From Pseudomonas sp. HOU2 (GTDB taxonomy: Bacteria; Pseudomonadota; Gammaproteobacteria; Pseudomonadales; Pseudomonadaceae), in assembly GCF_040729435.1 (NCBI RefSeq), contig NZ_CP160398.1, forward strand, positions 2,790,001-2,854,000: a stretch of DNA of 64,000 nucleotides. The letters are read 5' to 3'. Under the pieces are notes generated by a model. The model worked only from the letters and a program-made list of their open reading frames with translations, did not search any database and was not told the origin of the DNA. The position numbers and the translations under genes were made by a program. Each line of letters starts with the position of its first letter. Within the stretch, counting starts at the first letter, position 1. Of this stretch, positions 41,435 through 50,551 are shown piece after piece.

Positions 41435-41476
41435 TCTTCAAGGCACAATCGACGCATTCTAAAAAGAGTCCGCGCC

Positions 41477-42397
41477 ATGCTGATCGACGAAGAATTGACC
41501 CTGAAAAAACTCGAGGTGTTCCTCGCCTTCATGCGCACCGGCAACCTGGCGCGCGCCGCTGTCGAGTTGCAGACCAGCAATGTCAGCGTGCACCGGGCGA
41601 TTCATTCGCTGGAAAGCGCCCTGCGCTGCCCGCTGTTCAAGCATGAAGGGCGCAACCTGACGCCGCTGGAAAGCGCCTACGTGCTCGAAGAGCGCGCGCA
41701 GAAGCTGATTCAGGACGTGGTCGAAAGCGTGCGCCTGACTCGCGAAGCCGCCGGGTTCTCCGCTGAACGCTTCAAGCTCGGCTCGCTGTATTCGCTGACG
41801 GTGAAAACCGTACCGCAGTTGATCATGGGCCTGAAGATCCGCCGCAGCGAACTCAACATCGACCTGATTCTCGGCTCGAACATCGACCTGCTCTACAAGC
41901 TGAAGAACATGGAAGTCGACGCGATTCTGGTGTCGCTGGACGACACGGTCAGCGATCCGGACTGCGAGCAGATTCCGCTGTTCTCCGACGATATTTTCCT
42001 CGCCACGCCGGCAGATTCAAGGTTCGCCCAGCGTCAGGAAGTCGATCTGGCTGAAGTGCGCGACGAAACCTTTATCACCCTGACCCAGGGCTTCGCTACG
42101 CATCAGGACGGCATTCGGGTGTTCAAGCAGGCAGGCTTCGAGCCGAAGGTGGCGATGCAGGTCAACGACATCTTCACCCTGCTGAGCATGGTCAGTTCGG
42201 GGGTGGGTTATGCGTTGCTGCCGGGAAGGATTGCGGCGGTGTACGAGAACCGCGTGAAGCTGATTCCGTTGCAGGAGAAGTATCGCTTGCAGCAGCACAT
42301 TGGCGTGGTGTTCTTGAAGGCCAAGGAGCGTGATCCGAATCTGCTGGCGTTGCTGGCGGAGTGTCGGATGTATGCGAATCGGCAGGCTGGGGTTTAG
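41477..42397 (+). CDS. mdcR: LysR-type regulator of malonate use, MdcR-like
   Basis: The 306-residue LysR-type regulator has an N-terminal winged helix (about 10-68: KLEVFLAFMRTGNLARAAVE then VHRAIHSLESALRCPLF) and a substrate-binding domain (about 95-295). Adjacency to the mdc operon makes it MdcR, the malonate-responsive activator. It lies at the 3' end of the operon and is convergent with madM rather than divergent from mdcA, so it must act about 7.5 kb away at the mdcA promoter. A 15-base palindrome there (49910-49924) is a candidate site. Confidence 0.87.
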   Translation: MLIDEELTLKKLEVFLAFMRTGNLARAAVELQTSNVSVHRAIHSLESALRCPLFKHEGRNLTPLESAYVLEERAQKLIQDVVESVRLTREAAGFSAERFKLGSLYSLTVKTVPQLIMGLKIRRSELNIDLILGSNIDLLYKLKNMEVDAILVSLDDTVSDPDCEQIPLFSDDIFLATPADSRFAQRQEVDLAEVRDETFITLTQGFATHQDGIRVFKQAGFEPKVAMQVNDIFTLLSMVSSGVGYALLPGRIAAVYENRVKLIPLQEKYRLQQHIGVVFLKAKERDPNLLALLAECRMYANRQAGV

Positions 42398-42410
42398 AAC
42401 AAGAGCAACC

Positions 42411-42570
42411 CCCTCACCCCAGCCCTCTCCCCCAAGGGGTAGAGGGGGAAAGGGAGCAGATCGGGGGCTTTTCAAAACCTGAGTTCGACTCAGGAATTTC
42501 AGGTCGGCGTACCTCCAACATCCACCTCGGTCAGTCCCCTCTCCCTCCGGGAGAGGGCTAGGGTGAGGGG
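42411..42570. repeat. CCCTCACCC...GGGTGAGGG repeat element, copy 1
   Basis: Inverted arms CCCTCACCCCAGCCCTCTCC and GAGAGGGCTAGGGTGAGGGG enclose about 120 bases. The inner part TTCAGGTCGGCGTAC and CCTCGGTCAG is shared, in the same orientation, with a second copy at 49938-50138. The two copies bracket the mdc operon. It also fills the gap between convergent mdcR and madM. Confidence 0.82.
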
Positions 42571-42580
42571 CTTTTGAACT

Positions 42581-43345
42581 TCAGCCCACAATCCCGCGAA
42601 CAATGAAGAACAACAGCGAAGGCCCAAGCAAACAGCCAAGCCCGGTGTGGAACGTAGCGGTCAACGCCCCGTAAGGCACCAACCGCCGATCCGTCGCCGC
42701 CAGCCCCGCGGTCACCCCGCTCACCGTCCCGGCCAGACCACCAAACACCATCGCCGAACGCGGGTTATCCAGGCCCATCCAGCGCGCCGCGACCGGCGTG
42801 CCGACCATCACCAGAATCGCCTTGATCAACCCGGTGGCAATCGACAACGCCATCACATCCGAAGTCGCGCCAATCGCCGCGCCGGTCACCGGGCCGACGA
42901 TGTAGGTCACCGCACCGGCGCCGATGGTGGTCATGCTCACCGCATCGCGATAGCCGAAAGCCCAAGCCATGCACGCGCCGACAATGAACGGCAGGATGGT
43001 CCCGAGCAGCAGCGCGATCACGCCGATCAACCCGGCCTTCTTCGCCTCGGTCGCCTGCACTTCAAATGCGGTGGCAACAATCGCGAAATCACGCAGCATC
43101 GCCCCGCCCATCAGGCCGATGCCGGAGAACAGCGTCAGATCCGCCAGGCCTTTCTGGCCGCCCGTCATAGTGCCACCAACCCAGGCCAGCACCAGACCGA
43201 TGACGATGGCAATCGCCGAGCCGTGAATGCGCCCGAAGGTCAGACGTTTGGAGAGAATCACCGAGACCCACATGATCACACCGACGAAGGCGAACGCGGT
43301 GATCAGGCCGTTGTGTTCCAGACCGTTTTCAATGAGTGCCCACAT
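42581..43345 (-). CDS. madM: Malonate transporter subunit MadM
   Basis: The 254-residue protein has about seven or eight transmembrane helices and matches MadM, the large subunit of the MadLM malonate:sodium symporter. Glycine-rich segments such as FGGLAGTVSGVTAGL are typical. It is the last gene of the mdc operon, one base after the stop of madL (TGA-C-ATG). With MadL it would bring malonate into the cell for the decarboxylase encoded upstream. Confidence 0.92.
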   Translation of the reverse strand: MWALIENGLEHNGLITAFAFVGVIMWVSVILSKRLTFGRIHGSAIAIVIGLVLAWVGGTMTGGQKGLADLTLFSGIGLMGGAMLRDFAIVATAFEVQATEAKKAGLIGVIALLLGTILPFIVGACMAWAFGYRDAVSMTTIGAGAVTYIVGPVTGAAIGATSDVMALSIATGLIKAILVMVGTPVAARWMGLDNPRSAMVFGGLAGTVSGVTAGLAATDRRLVPYGALTATFHTGLGCLLGPSLLFFIVRGIVG

Positions 43346-43346
43346 G

Positions 43347-43763
43347 TCAGCGACCTCCTACAGGCGTGCCGACCGGAGTGACTTCCACCGGTTCGTCGGG
43401 CAACGGTTCGCCCTTGTGGGTGCGGCTGATCAGAGCAATGGTGCAGCCACACACCACCACCGATCCGATGGCCGCCAGCACCGCCACCGGGCCGCCGTGC
43501 AGGGCGGTGACGACGTTCTGTTGCGCGGCCATCGCCACCACCACCGGAATGTACATCGCGCCCCAGAAGCCGACGCCCATCTCGCAATCCTTGGTCATGC
43601 CGCCGCGTTTCTGCATCCACAACCGCGCGCAGATCAGCAGGATCATGGCGATGCCGACCCCGCCGACGTTGGATTTGACGCCCAGCAACACGCCGAGCAT
43701 GTCACCCATGATCACCCCTGCCAGCGTACAGATCGCCAACAGCGCCACACCGTAAATAATCAT
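43347..43763 (-). CDS. madL: Malonate transporter subunit MadL
   Basis: The 138-residue membrane protein has four hydrophobic helices and corresponds to MadL, the small subunit of the malonate transporter. The cytoplasmic-side tail ends in PVEVTPVGTPVGG. The ATG at 43763 follows GAGGA; an in-frame start five codons earlier has no better site. The gene follows mdcH after 66 bases and precedes madM by one base. Confidence 0.91.
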   Translation of the reverse strand: MIIYGVALLAICTLAGVIMGDMLGVLLGVKSNVGGVGIAMILLICARLWMQKRGGMTKDCEMGVGFWGAMYIPVVVAMAAQQNVVTALHGGPVAVLAAIGSVVVCGCTIALISRTHKGEPLPDEPVEVTPVGTPVGGR

Positions 43764-43829
43764 TGTTGTAGTCCTCAAAGTGCATCGTCGAATGTTGTTT
43801 TTGTTGTTCGAAGCCTGAGTCGCGGCGGT

Positions 43830-44750
43830 TTATGGTCGGCGACCACCCTCCTCTCGCAACAGCGCCTGCAAGGTGTCCAGACGCGCACTGTCGAAGGCAG
43901 TGACCGTGCCCGATTCAAACACCCGGCGCGCCAGCCCGGTCAGCACCGCACCGGGCGGCAGTTCGATTTGTAAACGTACGCCGCGCTCGTAAGCGCTTTG
44001 CACGGTGCCGCGCCAGTCCACCACGCGGCACATGTTGAACGCGAGATCGTCGCGCAGGGCGTCAGGCTTGATCAGCGGACGCGCGCGACTGCCACTCAGG
44101 TAAGCGATTTTCGGGGTCTTCAGTGCAACCTTGGCAAAGGCTTCGGCGAGGGTTTGCGCCGGTGCCTCCAGCAACGGACAGTGCGATGGCACACTCACCG
44201 CCAGGCGTTTGGCCAGACCGGCGCCCTGACTGCGCGCCAGCTCCGCCACCGCTTGCATCGCCTTGTCGCTGCCGGCAATCACCACCTGGTTATCGGCGTT
44301 GATGTTGGCCAGGTACACCGGCGACTCCGCGCTGTGCACCTGCGCCAGCAGCGTTTCAACGGTGGATAATTGCAGACCGATGATTGCGGTCATGCCATAG
44401 CCCTGTGGATAAGCCTGTTGCATCAACTCGCCACGCAGGCTGACCAGATGCAACGCGTCGCTGAAGTTCAAGGCCCCGGCAACTACTGCTGCCGGGTAGG
44501 CACCGATGGACAGGCCGGCGACGTAATCCGCCGTGAGTCCGTCCTGCAGCAACTGCCGCGAGGCAGCGACCCCGGCGATCAACAGGCACAGCTGAACCGC
44601 CCGGGTGCTGCGCAACGCATCGGCAGAATCGAGCAATGCGACATCTTCACCGAGCACCTCGCTGGCCTCGGTCAAGGTTGCCCGAGGCAAACGCTGGAGC
44701 ATGCCCGGTTGCTGCGCGCCCTGGCCGGGGAACACCAACAGGCTGCTCAC
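43830..44750 (-). CDS. mdcH: Malonate decarboxylase epsilon subunit (malonyl transacylase)
   Basis: The 306-residue protein is a malonyl-CoA:ACP transacylase-like enzyme. VFPGQGAQQPGML at the N-terminus and the nucleophile motif GLSIGAYPAAV (Ser near 90) are clear, and a catalytic His lies in VPSHCPLL. In this system it loads the first malonyl group on the delta subunit to activate the decarboxylase. Start is GTG overlapping the mdcG stop (GTGA); an ATG eight codons earlier lies inside mdcG and is less likely. Confidence 0.92.
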   Translation of the reverse strand: MSSLLVFPGQGAQQPGMLQRLPRATLTEASEVLGEDVALLDSADALRSTRAVQLCLLIAGVAASRQLLQDGLTADYVAGLSIGAYPAAVVAGALNFSDALHLVSLRGELMQQAYPQGYGMTAIIGLQLSTVETLLAQVHSAESPVYLANINADNQVVIAGSDKAMQAVAELARSQGAGLAKRLAVSVPSHCPLLEAPAQTLAEAFAKVALKTPKIAYLSGSRARPLIKPDALRDDLAFNMCRVVDWRGTVQSAYERGVRLQIELPPGAVLTGLARRVFESGTVTAFDSARLDTLQALLREEGGRRP

Positions 44751-45364
44751 GCTGCCTGCTCCTGCGGGTTCCACGGGTCAGCCACCAGACACGCTTGATC
44801 GGCGTTTTTCAGCAGCACCCGTGCAGACCCGCTGGCCCATTCGCGCAACGCGACTGCACCGAACGGCGTCTGCAATTGCATGTCGACCCGGCACACGGCT
44901 TGATCAAAGAGCTCGACCAGTTTGCGTGCCTGATTGCGGGTAATCAGCTGCGGTGTACGCAGAATCAGATCGAGATCGCTGGCCTCATGCATCGCAACAA
45001 AACCACTGGCCAACTCAAACCCGACACTGCCGCTGATGCCCCAGACCCAACCGCAATCATCGAGCATCGGCCGCAGTTGTTTGAGTGCCTGCATCACCGG
45101 TAAATCACGCTCGCAATCTACATGACACAGCGCCTCCGGACTGACCCGACGCACAACCGCCTCAAGCGCCATGAACGCCGCCAGCCGCTGCTCACGGAAC
45201 ACACCGCGCACGCCCACCGCGATCAAACCTTCAGCGCTCACCGCCCGCCGCACCACCACCGGTTGCCCGGCAGCCAGCGACTCGTTCGCCCACTGCGGCG
45301 CATCCGCCGGCAGCTGCGCCGGGGTCATGCCCCACAGCAGGTCGTGGGCCAGTGGCAGGTTCAC
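44747..45364 (-). CDS. mdcG: Malonate decarboxylase holo-ACP synthase
   Basis: The 205-residue nucleotidyltransferase attaches the 2'-(5''-phosphoribosyl)-3'-dephospho-CoA group to the serine of MdcC. The Asp-Leu-Asp of EASDLDLILRTP near the middle is the metal-binding core typical of such transferases, and HDLLWGM near the N-terminus is typical of MdcG. Two GTG codons are adjacent; the second (45362-45364) overlaps the mdcE stop as GTGA and is preferred. It works with MdcB, which makes the precursor. Confidence 0.9.
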   Translation of the reverse strand: MNLPLAHDLLWGMTPAQLPADAPQWANESLAAGQPVVVRRAVSAEGLIAVGVRGVFREQRLAAFMALEAVVRRVSPEALCHVDCERDLPVMQALKQLRPMLDDCGWVWGISGSVGFELASGFVAMHEASDLDLILRTPQLITRNQARKLVELFDQAVCRVDMQLQTPFGAVALREWASGSARVLLKNADQACLVADPWNPQEQAA

Positions 45365-46146
45365 CACTGCGCCCTCAGCAGTTCACGCACGCGGCTGGAG
45401 GCCTCACGATTTTTCGCGCCGAGACGGTTGCGCAAGTCAGTGCCGGAGATATCGTCGATAGCCTGTTTCAGGCACTCGGTCACCCGCGCCAGATCCTCCG
45501 CCGTCGGCTGCTCGATCTGCTGCACCGAGAGGGTTTCCCAGAGCAATCCGAGGCTGGCGTAGCTGTCGATGTCGTAGGCCATCGGCGGCACGCTGGCGGC
45601 CAGTGCTTCCAGTTCCTCGACACTGCGCAGCGTCACTCGCGCCGCCGAGGCCTTGCCCATCGCATGCACCATCACCCCGGGATCGCGCAGGGCAATCAAA
45701 CGGTTGGCCTGATAACCGTGAGCGAGAAACGCCCCGGACATCGCCTTGCCCACCAGCAGCGCAATCACCGGATGCCCGGCCAGACGGGCGCGGGCATAAC
45801 TGTCCGCCGCACCGGCCAGGGCCTGATGAATGCCGAGGGCTTCTTCGCGACGACCGTAAGCCTGGCTCGGGACGTCGACGATGGCGATGATCGGGCGCTT
45901 CTGTGTTTTGTCACGATCCGCCGTGATCACGTCATCCACAGCCTTCGCCAGACCCCAGCCTTCGAGCAAACCGACTTCGCCATTGCGAGCGCGTGGAAAG
46001 CGGTTGTCGGGGTCAGTGACCACAGCGATAAACCGCCCGAGTTCGCCATCGGCGACCTTCAACGATGGCGGCAAACCTTCGACCGCTTTCGCCCCACCGG
46101 TCAGGGCATTGAACCAGTTCAAACCGCGCACGGAATAACCACTCAT
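45361..46146 (-). CDS. mdcE: Malonate decarboxylase gamma subunit
   Basis: The 261-residue protein has a crotonase-like carboxyltransferase fold and forms, with MdcD, the decarboxylase that removes CO2 from malonyl-S-MdcC. Landmarks are IAIVDVPSQAYGRREEALG and LVGKAMSGAFLAHGYQANR. The ATG overlaps the mdcD stop (ATGA), which fixes the start; the 29-codon upward extension is inside mdcD. MdcG follows with a GTGA overlap, a sign of tight translational coupling. Confidence 0.93.
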   Translation of the reverse strand: MSGYSVRGLNWFNALTGGAKAVEGLPPSLKVADGELGRFIAVVTDPDNRFPRARNGEVGLLEGWGLAKAVDDVITADRDKTQKRPIIAIVDVPSQAYGRREEALGIHQALAGAADSYARARLAGHPVIALLVGKAMSGAFLAHGYQANRLIALRDPGVMVHAMGKASAARVTLRSVEELEALAASVPPMAYDIDSYASLGLLWETLSVQQIEQPTAEDLARVTECLKQAIDDISGTDLRNRLGAKNREASSRVRELLRAQW

Positions 46147-46994
46147 GAGCGCTCTCCTTGATACAGGTCGCGAACCACCGACGGTTCGATTTGCCTGGCA
46201 GTGTCCAAACGGTTCAGGCGTTGCAGGAACCATTCGGCACGCTGACTGCGCGGTTGTGCTGGCAAACCTTGCTGCAACAGTTCACCGATTTGCTGGCGGA
46301 TCTGCGCCACATCATCGGCGACATAACGATCCACCAGACCACTGGCGAAACGCTGCTCGCCGCCGGTCAGGCTCCAGATGAAGGGCCGGTCGCGGGAGTC
46401 GTATTCTTCGATCCCGGCTTCCTGCTCGATCACCTGCGGCCCGTTCAAACCGAGACGCGCTTCCTGGGTCACCAGCAGATAGCTGCACAGCGCCGCCGCA
46501 ATCGACATGCCGCCGAAACAACCAACACTGCCCGCGACCACACCAACCACCGGTTGGTACTGCTGCAAATCAACAATCGCCGCATGAATGTCGGCAATCG
46601 CCGCCAGCCCGAGGTTGGCTTCCTGCAAGCGCACGCCACCGGTTTCCAGCAGCAATACGGCGCGGGTCGGGATGCCTTTGCGGTTGTCTTCGGCGGCCAG
46701 TTCCAGCGCGCCGGCAATCTTCGCCCCGCCGACTTCGCCTAGGCTGCCGCCCTGGAACGCGCCTTCGATGGCGGCGATCACCACCGGCAAACCGTCGAGG
46801 CTGCCCTTGGCAATCACCACGCCGTCATCGGCTTGCGGCACCACGCCCTGGCGTTCGAGCCACGGCGACATGACCCGCTGAAACGGGTCGAGCAATTCGC
46901 GGAAAGTCCCGGCATCGAGCAAGGCTTTCGCCCGTTGCCGCGCCCCGAGTTCGACGAAGCTGTGCTTGTGCAACAGCGCTGCGCTGTCAGTCAT
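46143..46994 (-). CDS. mdcD: Malonate decarboxylase beta subunit
   Basis: The 283-residue protein is the beta partner of the carboxyltransferase-like decarboxylase. Motifs include SFVELGARQRAKALLD, the oxyanion-type glycine segment GSVGCFGGMSIAAAL and LNGPQVIEQEAG. The ATG at 46994 overlaps the end of mdcC by 8 bases; the longer frame upward runs inside mdcC and is rejected. The C-terminal part is helical and overlaps mdcE by 4 bases. Confidence 0.93.
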   Translation of the reverse strand: MTDSAALLHKHSFVELGARQRAKALLDAGTFRELLDPFQRVMSPWLERQGVVPQADDGVVIAKGSLDGLPVVIAAIEGAFQGGSLGEVGGAKIAGALELAAEDNRKGIPTRAVLLLETGGVRLQEANLGLAAIADIHAAIVDLQQYQPVVGVVAGSVGCFGGMSIAAALCSYLLVTQEARLGLNGPQVIEQEAGIEEYDSRDRPFIWSLTGGEQRFASGLVDRYVADDVAQIRQQIGELLQQGLPAQPRSQRAEWFLQRLNRLDTARQIEPSVVRDLYQGERS

Positions 46995-47286
46995 GGCCGA
47001 TCTCCTCGAAACCTTGTTCCAGGCGCAAACGCACCACCCCCGGCGTGGCGCCGAAATCGTGGATATCGATGGCCATCGCCGGTGGCGTGGTGCCGTCGAA
47101 CATCCGCGCAAACAGATGCTGCCAACGCTGCTGCGCACCGTTGACCGAGGTCTGCACATTGATCGTCAGCTTGCCGGCCAGCCCCGGTTCGATCAGCACT
47201 TCCAGATCGCCCGAGCCGACACAACCGACCAGCGCGCGCCCGCGTGGCGGCTGCCCGGCGGGGAATTCAAAGGATAAGGTTTCCAT
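46987..47286 (-). CDS. mdcC: Malonate decarboxylase acyl carrier protein (delta subunit)
   Basis: The 99-residue carrier holds the malonyl/acetyl thioester on a phosphoribosyl-dephospho-CoA arm. The attachment serine is most likely S25 in VGSGDLEVL, the conserved site of the family. The ATG at 47286 overlaps the mdcB stop (TGATG); a TTG one codon before is disregarded. It has no phosphopantetheine DSL motif, as expected for this special carrier. Confidence 0.92.
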   Translation of the reverse strand: METLSFEFPAGQPPRGRALVGCVGSGDLEVLIEPGLAGKLTINVQTSVNGAQQRWQHLFARMFDGTTPPAMAIDIHDFGATPGVVRLRLEQGFEEIGHD

Positions 47287-48158
47287 CAAAACGCTCCCTG
47301 AAGGATGCCGTCGCGCTCGATACGGTCGAGCAACAGCGTGGCGGCGAGCAAGTCAGCGGCGCCACCGGGCGAGGCATTCAATGCGATGAGTTGTTGATCC
47401 AGTTCGTGCAGGCGCCGACGCCCGCCGAGGCTGGCGCTGCCGCCAGCGTCGAGCACCGCTTGCGCGCCATGTTGCATGGTTTGCAGCCCCTGCTCACCGG
47501 CGCGGTAGAGCACGCAGGTGTCGGCCAGATCGGTCATGATCGCCAGCAGCGCATCGAGCCGGGCGTTCTGTTCGCCGTGACCGTTGGCGCGGCTGCGCTT
47601 GAGTTGCGGCAGGCCGCGTTGCAGCACGGACGGAAAGCCGAGTTGCGCTTCCTCACGGGCACCGCGTGCGCCGTAACGCAGGGCGACTTGTGCGCCGTGG
47701 CTCAGCGGTTTTGGTGCGTAGCGGTCATCGAGTAATGCCAGACGTGCGGCGCGAACAGAAACGGCGTTGGCGCTTGAGGATTTCGGTTCCAGCGCAGCGG
47801 CGGTCACCAGTAATCCCAGTGCCCAAATGGCGCCGCGATGGGTATTCACGCCGTTGGTGGTCGCGAGCATCGCTTGCTCGCCTTCGCGACCAATACGGCC
47901 AATCGCTTCGCGCAACGTGGAATCGACTTCGCCGATTTCAGCCGCCGCTTCGGCCATTTCCTTGAACGCCGGCCACAACGACAACGCCGAAGCGTGCATC
48001 AGGCCCAAGTGCAGATCGGTGTGCGCGCCATTGCCGCGCCGGTCGACCAGCGCCGGTTTCGGCGATAGATCGGCTTCGTCGATCAGCGCATCCACCGCCA
48101 GATCGGCCAGGCGTTCGCTCAGGCTCAGGGGTTTCGCTTGCAGGTTGAGTGCGTGCAT
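47286..48158 (-). CDS. mdcB: Triphosphoribosyl-dephospho-CoA synthase
   Basis: The 290-residue protein of the CitG/MdcB family makes 2'-(5''-triphosphoribosyl)-3'-dephospho-CoA from ATP and dephospho-Co[17 protein letters not shown] with the conserved acidic residues, and [18 protein letters not shown], are family hallmarks. The ATG at 48156-48158 overlaps the mdcA stop (TAATG). The frame is open much further upstream, giving an apparent 639-residue protein, but that part is antisense-like shadow inside mdcA. Confidence 0.93.
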   Translation of the reverse strand: MHALNLQAKPLSLSERLADLAVDALIDEADLSPKPALVDRRGNGAHTDLHLGLMHASALSLWPAFKEMAEAAAEIGEVDSTLREAIGRIGREGEQAMLATTNGVNTHRGAIWALGLLVTAAALEPKSSSANAVSVRAARLALLDDRYAPKPLSHGAQVALRYGARGAREEAQLGFPSVLQRGLPQLKRSRANGHGEQNARLDALLAIMTDLADTCVLYRAGEQGLQTMQHGAQAVLDAGGSASLGGRRRLHELDQQLIALNASPGGAADLLAATLLLDRIERDGILQGAF

Positions 48159-49828
48159 TACCAGCTCCTGAACTTGGCGGGCGGGTTGTAGAGGCCGCCG
48201 GACCACTCGACCAGATCGGCCACGCTTTTCGCCGCCAGCAGTTCGCGGGTGGCGTCGGTGCGGCGGATGCCGAGGTCTTCGGGCAAGGCGATCAGGCCTT
48301 CGCGGCGCATGCGTTCGGTGTCTTTCGGGTTGTGGCGCAGACCGATGGCGGTCACGCCGGCGACCGCTGCGATCATCGCCTGACGCTCTTCCAGCGAGCG
48401 CGCCTTGTACAGGTAGGCGATGCCTTCCTCGGTGAGCAGATGGGTGACGTCGTCGCCGTAGATCATGATCGGCGCCAGCGGCATGCCGCTTTTCTTCGCC
48501 ACTTCCACCGCGTCGAGGGTTTCGACGAAGGTCGGTTTGCCGCCCTCCTGGAAGGTCTCGACCATTTGCACCACCAGTTTCTTGCCGCGTTCGAGCATCG
48601 GTTGCTGCGCGTCGTCGTGGCGCATGTCGAGCCATGCCGGGGTGCCGTGACGCCGACCGCGCGGGTCGTGGCCCATGTTCGGCGCACCACCGAAACCGGC
48701 GAGACGACCACGGGTCACGGTCGAGGAATGCCCATCGCCATCGACCTGCAACGTCGCGCCAATAAACAGATCCACCGCGTACTGCCCCGCCAGTTGGCAG
48801 AACATCCGGTTGGAACGCAGCGAGCCGTCGCGGCCGGTGAAGAACACGTCGGGGCGTGCGGCGATGTAGTTTTCCATGCCCAGTTCGGTGCCGAAGCAAT
48901 GCACGCTTTCGACCCAGCCGCTCTCGATCGCCGGGATCAGCGTCGGGTGCGGGTTGAGCGTCCAGTTGCGGCAGATCTTGCCTTTGAGGCCGAGGGATTC
49001 GCCGTAGGTCGGCAGGATCAATTCGATCGCGGCGGTGTTGAAACCGATGCCGTGGTTGAGCGACTGCACATTGTGTTTTTCGTAGATCCCGCGGATCGCC
49101 ATCATCGCCATCAACACGTGCACCGGTTTGATGTGCCGTGGGTCGCGGGTGAACAGCGGTTCGATGTAGAACGGCTTGTCGGCCACCACCACGAAATCGA
49201 CCCACGAGGCCGGGATATCGACGCGCGGCAGTTCGCTGACGTCATCCACCAACTGGTTGACCTGGACAATGACGATGCCGTCGCTGAACGCCGCCGGTTC
49301 GATCAGTGCCGGGGTGTCTTCGGTGCTCGGGCCGGTGTAGATGTTGCCGGCGCGGTCGGCCATGAACCCGGCCGAGAGCACGACGTTGGGGATCAGGTCC
49401 ACCACCAGCCGCGCGTAGAGTTCGATGTAAGTGTGGATCGCACCGACTTCCAGCAGGCCGTCTTCGAGCAACTGGCTGATGCGTAGACTCTGGGTGCCGG
49501 CGAAGGAGAAATCGAGCTTGCGGGCGATGCCGCGCTCGAACAGATCAAGGTGCTCGGAGCGACCAACGCTGGGCATGATCATGTGCAAATCATGCAGCTT
49601 GGCCGGGTCAGCCTTGGCCAGCGAACGGGAAAGGAAATCCGCCTGTTTCTGATTGTTGCCCTCCAGCACCACACGGTCGCCGGGATGGATCAACGCTTCA
49701 AGCGCGGCGACGATCTTGTCGCTGGGCAACACCACACCATCGGCCAGCCCGCGCACCTTGTCCAGACGCCGCTGCTTCTCGTCACGCCGCCGCGTCCAGC
49801 GCGAGTCGGGGGAAATTGTTGTTGTCAT
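48158..49828 (-). CDS. mdcA: Malonate decarboxylase alpha subunit
   Basis: The 556-residue protein is the CoA-transferase-like subunit. It transfers acetyl-MdcC to malonate, giving acetate and malonyl-MdcC. Family segments are [29 protein letters not shown] and [13 protein letters not shown]. The ATG at 49828 follows GGAG; a GTG two codons earlier is also in frame. It heads the operon mdcABCDEGH-madLM, and all downstream genes overlap or nearly touch except for the 66-base gap before madL. Confidence 0.95.
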   Translation of the reverse strand: MTTTISPDSRWTRRRDEKQRRLDKVRGLADGVVLPSDKIVAALEALIHPGDRVVLEGNNQKQADFLSRSLAKADPAKLHDLHMIMPSVGRSEHLDLFERGIARKLDFSFAGTQSLRISQLLEDGLLEVGAIHTYIELYARLVVDLIPNVVLSAGFMADRAGNIYTGPSTEDTPALIEPAAFSDGIVIVQVNQLVDDVSELPRVDIPASWVDFVVVADKPFYIEPLFTRDPRHIKPVHVLMAMMAIRGIYEKHNVQSLNHGIGFNTAAIELILPTYGESLGLKGKICRNWTLNPHPTLIPAIESGWVESVHCFGTELGMENYIAARPDVFFTGRDGSLRSNRMFCQLAGQYAVDLFIGATLQVDGDGHSSTVTRGRLAGFGGAPNMGHDPRGRRHGTPAWLDMRHDDAQQPMLERGKKLVVQMVETFQEGGKPTFVETLDAVEVAKKSGMPLAPIMIYGDDVTHLLTEEGIAYLYKARSLEERQAMIAAVAGVTAIGLRHNPKDTERMRREGLIALPEDLGIRRTDATRELLAAKSVADLVEWSGGLYNPPAKFRSW

Positions 49829-49909
49829 GCTCACTCCACGGGGTTCGCTGTCGTGGAGCCAAGGTAGGCGTGTGAGCGGGGCGCATCAATCAAGCGCAGA
49901 GGTGAATCA

Positions 49910-49924
49910 TTACGCTGAGCGTAA
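49910..49924. promoter_or_regulatory. Candidate MdcR operator upstream of mdcA
   Basis: TTACGC-TGA-GCGTAA is a perfect 15-base palindrome of the T-N11-A kind used by LysR-type regulators, centred about 90 bases before the mdcA ATG. I could not identify a clean promoter between it and mdcA. Confidence 0.55.
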
Positions 49925-49937
49925 CGATCGAGAGCTG

Positions 49938-50138
49938 CCCTCACCCTAGCCCTCTCCCGGAGGGAGAGGGGACTGATTGGGGGTTGCTCAAGGGATACGC
50001 CGACCTGGGAGTGTTGTACTGAATCCGGAATTCACCAGGTTTACCAAATCCATAATCGACTCGGTTTTTCAGGTCGATGTACAACGCCAGACACCTCGGT
50101 CGGCCCCCTCTCCCTCCGGGAGAGGGCTGGGGTGAGGG
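49938..50138. repeat. CCCTCACCC...GGGTGAGGG repeat element, copy 2
   Basis: Arms CCCTCACCCTAGCCCTCTCC and GAGAGGGCTGGGGTGAGGG enclose about 160 bases. The inner TTCAGGTCGATGTAC and CCTCGGTCGG match copy 1 at 42411 in the same orientation. It lies between mdcA and the DUF6124-type gene. Confidence 0.82.
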
Positions 50139-50149
50139 TCGGCTTTTAA

Positions 50150-50515
50150 TCACTCCGTCGGCACCAACCTATCCAACACCCGATTGACCGCCATCTCCGC
50201 CACCATCACCACCTGAGCAATGCCCTGCAGTGTCTTGCGGTGCGTGCCTTGCACCAGCGCCGCATGGTTGTTGAGCATGACCGTGGCCGAGCCGAGGGAT
50301 TCGCTGGCGTCGGCCAGCAGGGATTCGCTGTCGGCTTCAGGATTGACCATATAGAGCGTATTGGGGGTGTAGGGCGTGGCCATGAGGTCGGGTTTTGGCG
50401 GGCCGAGGTAATGGTCGAGCGCGCGTTCGGCGGCTTCGTGGAATTTCTTTGATTCGGGGGCTTCGTAGGGGGAGGCCGGGTCAGTGGCCGGCGGGTTTGG
50501 CGTTACTTTGAACAT
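50150..50515 (-). CDS. DUF6124/DUF3077-type Pseudomonas protein
   Basis: The 121-residue protein looks like the DUF6124 (formerly DUF3077) family, found mainly in Pseudomonas. It starts MFKVTPNPP, has SKKFHEAAERALDHYL near the N-terminus, and a helical C-terminal part with ESLGSATVMLNNHAALVQG and VNRVLDRL. It has no signal peptide. No function is known. A leader with several strong hairpins precedes it (50552-50736), and AGAGGAAAG is about 10 bases before the ATG. Confidence 0.72.
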   Translation of the reverse strand: MFKVTPNPPATDPASPYEAPESKKFHEAAERALDHYLGPPKPDLMATPYTPNTLYMVNPEADSESLLADASESLGSATVMLNNHAALVQGTHRKTLQGIAQVVMVAEMAVNRVLDRLVPTE

Positions 50516-50551
50516 GGACGACTTTCCTCTGTTGAGGCTGCGACCATCCCG

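Noticed and set aside
47286..49205. 639-residue version of MdcB
   Set aside because: The extra N-terminal part overlaps mdcA and has shadow composition; the ATG at 48158 overlaps the mdcA stop and gives the normal family length.
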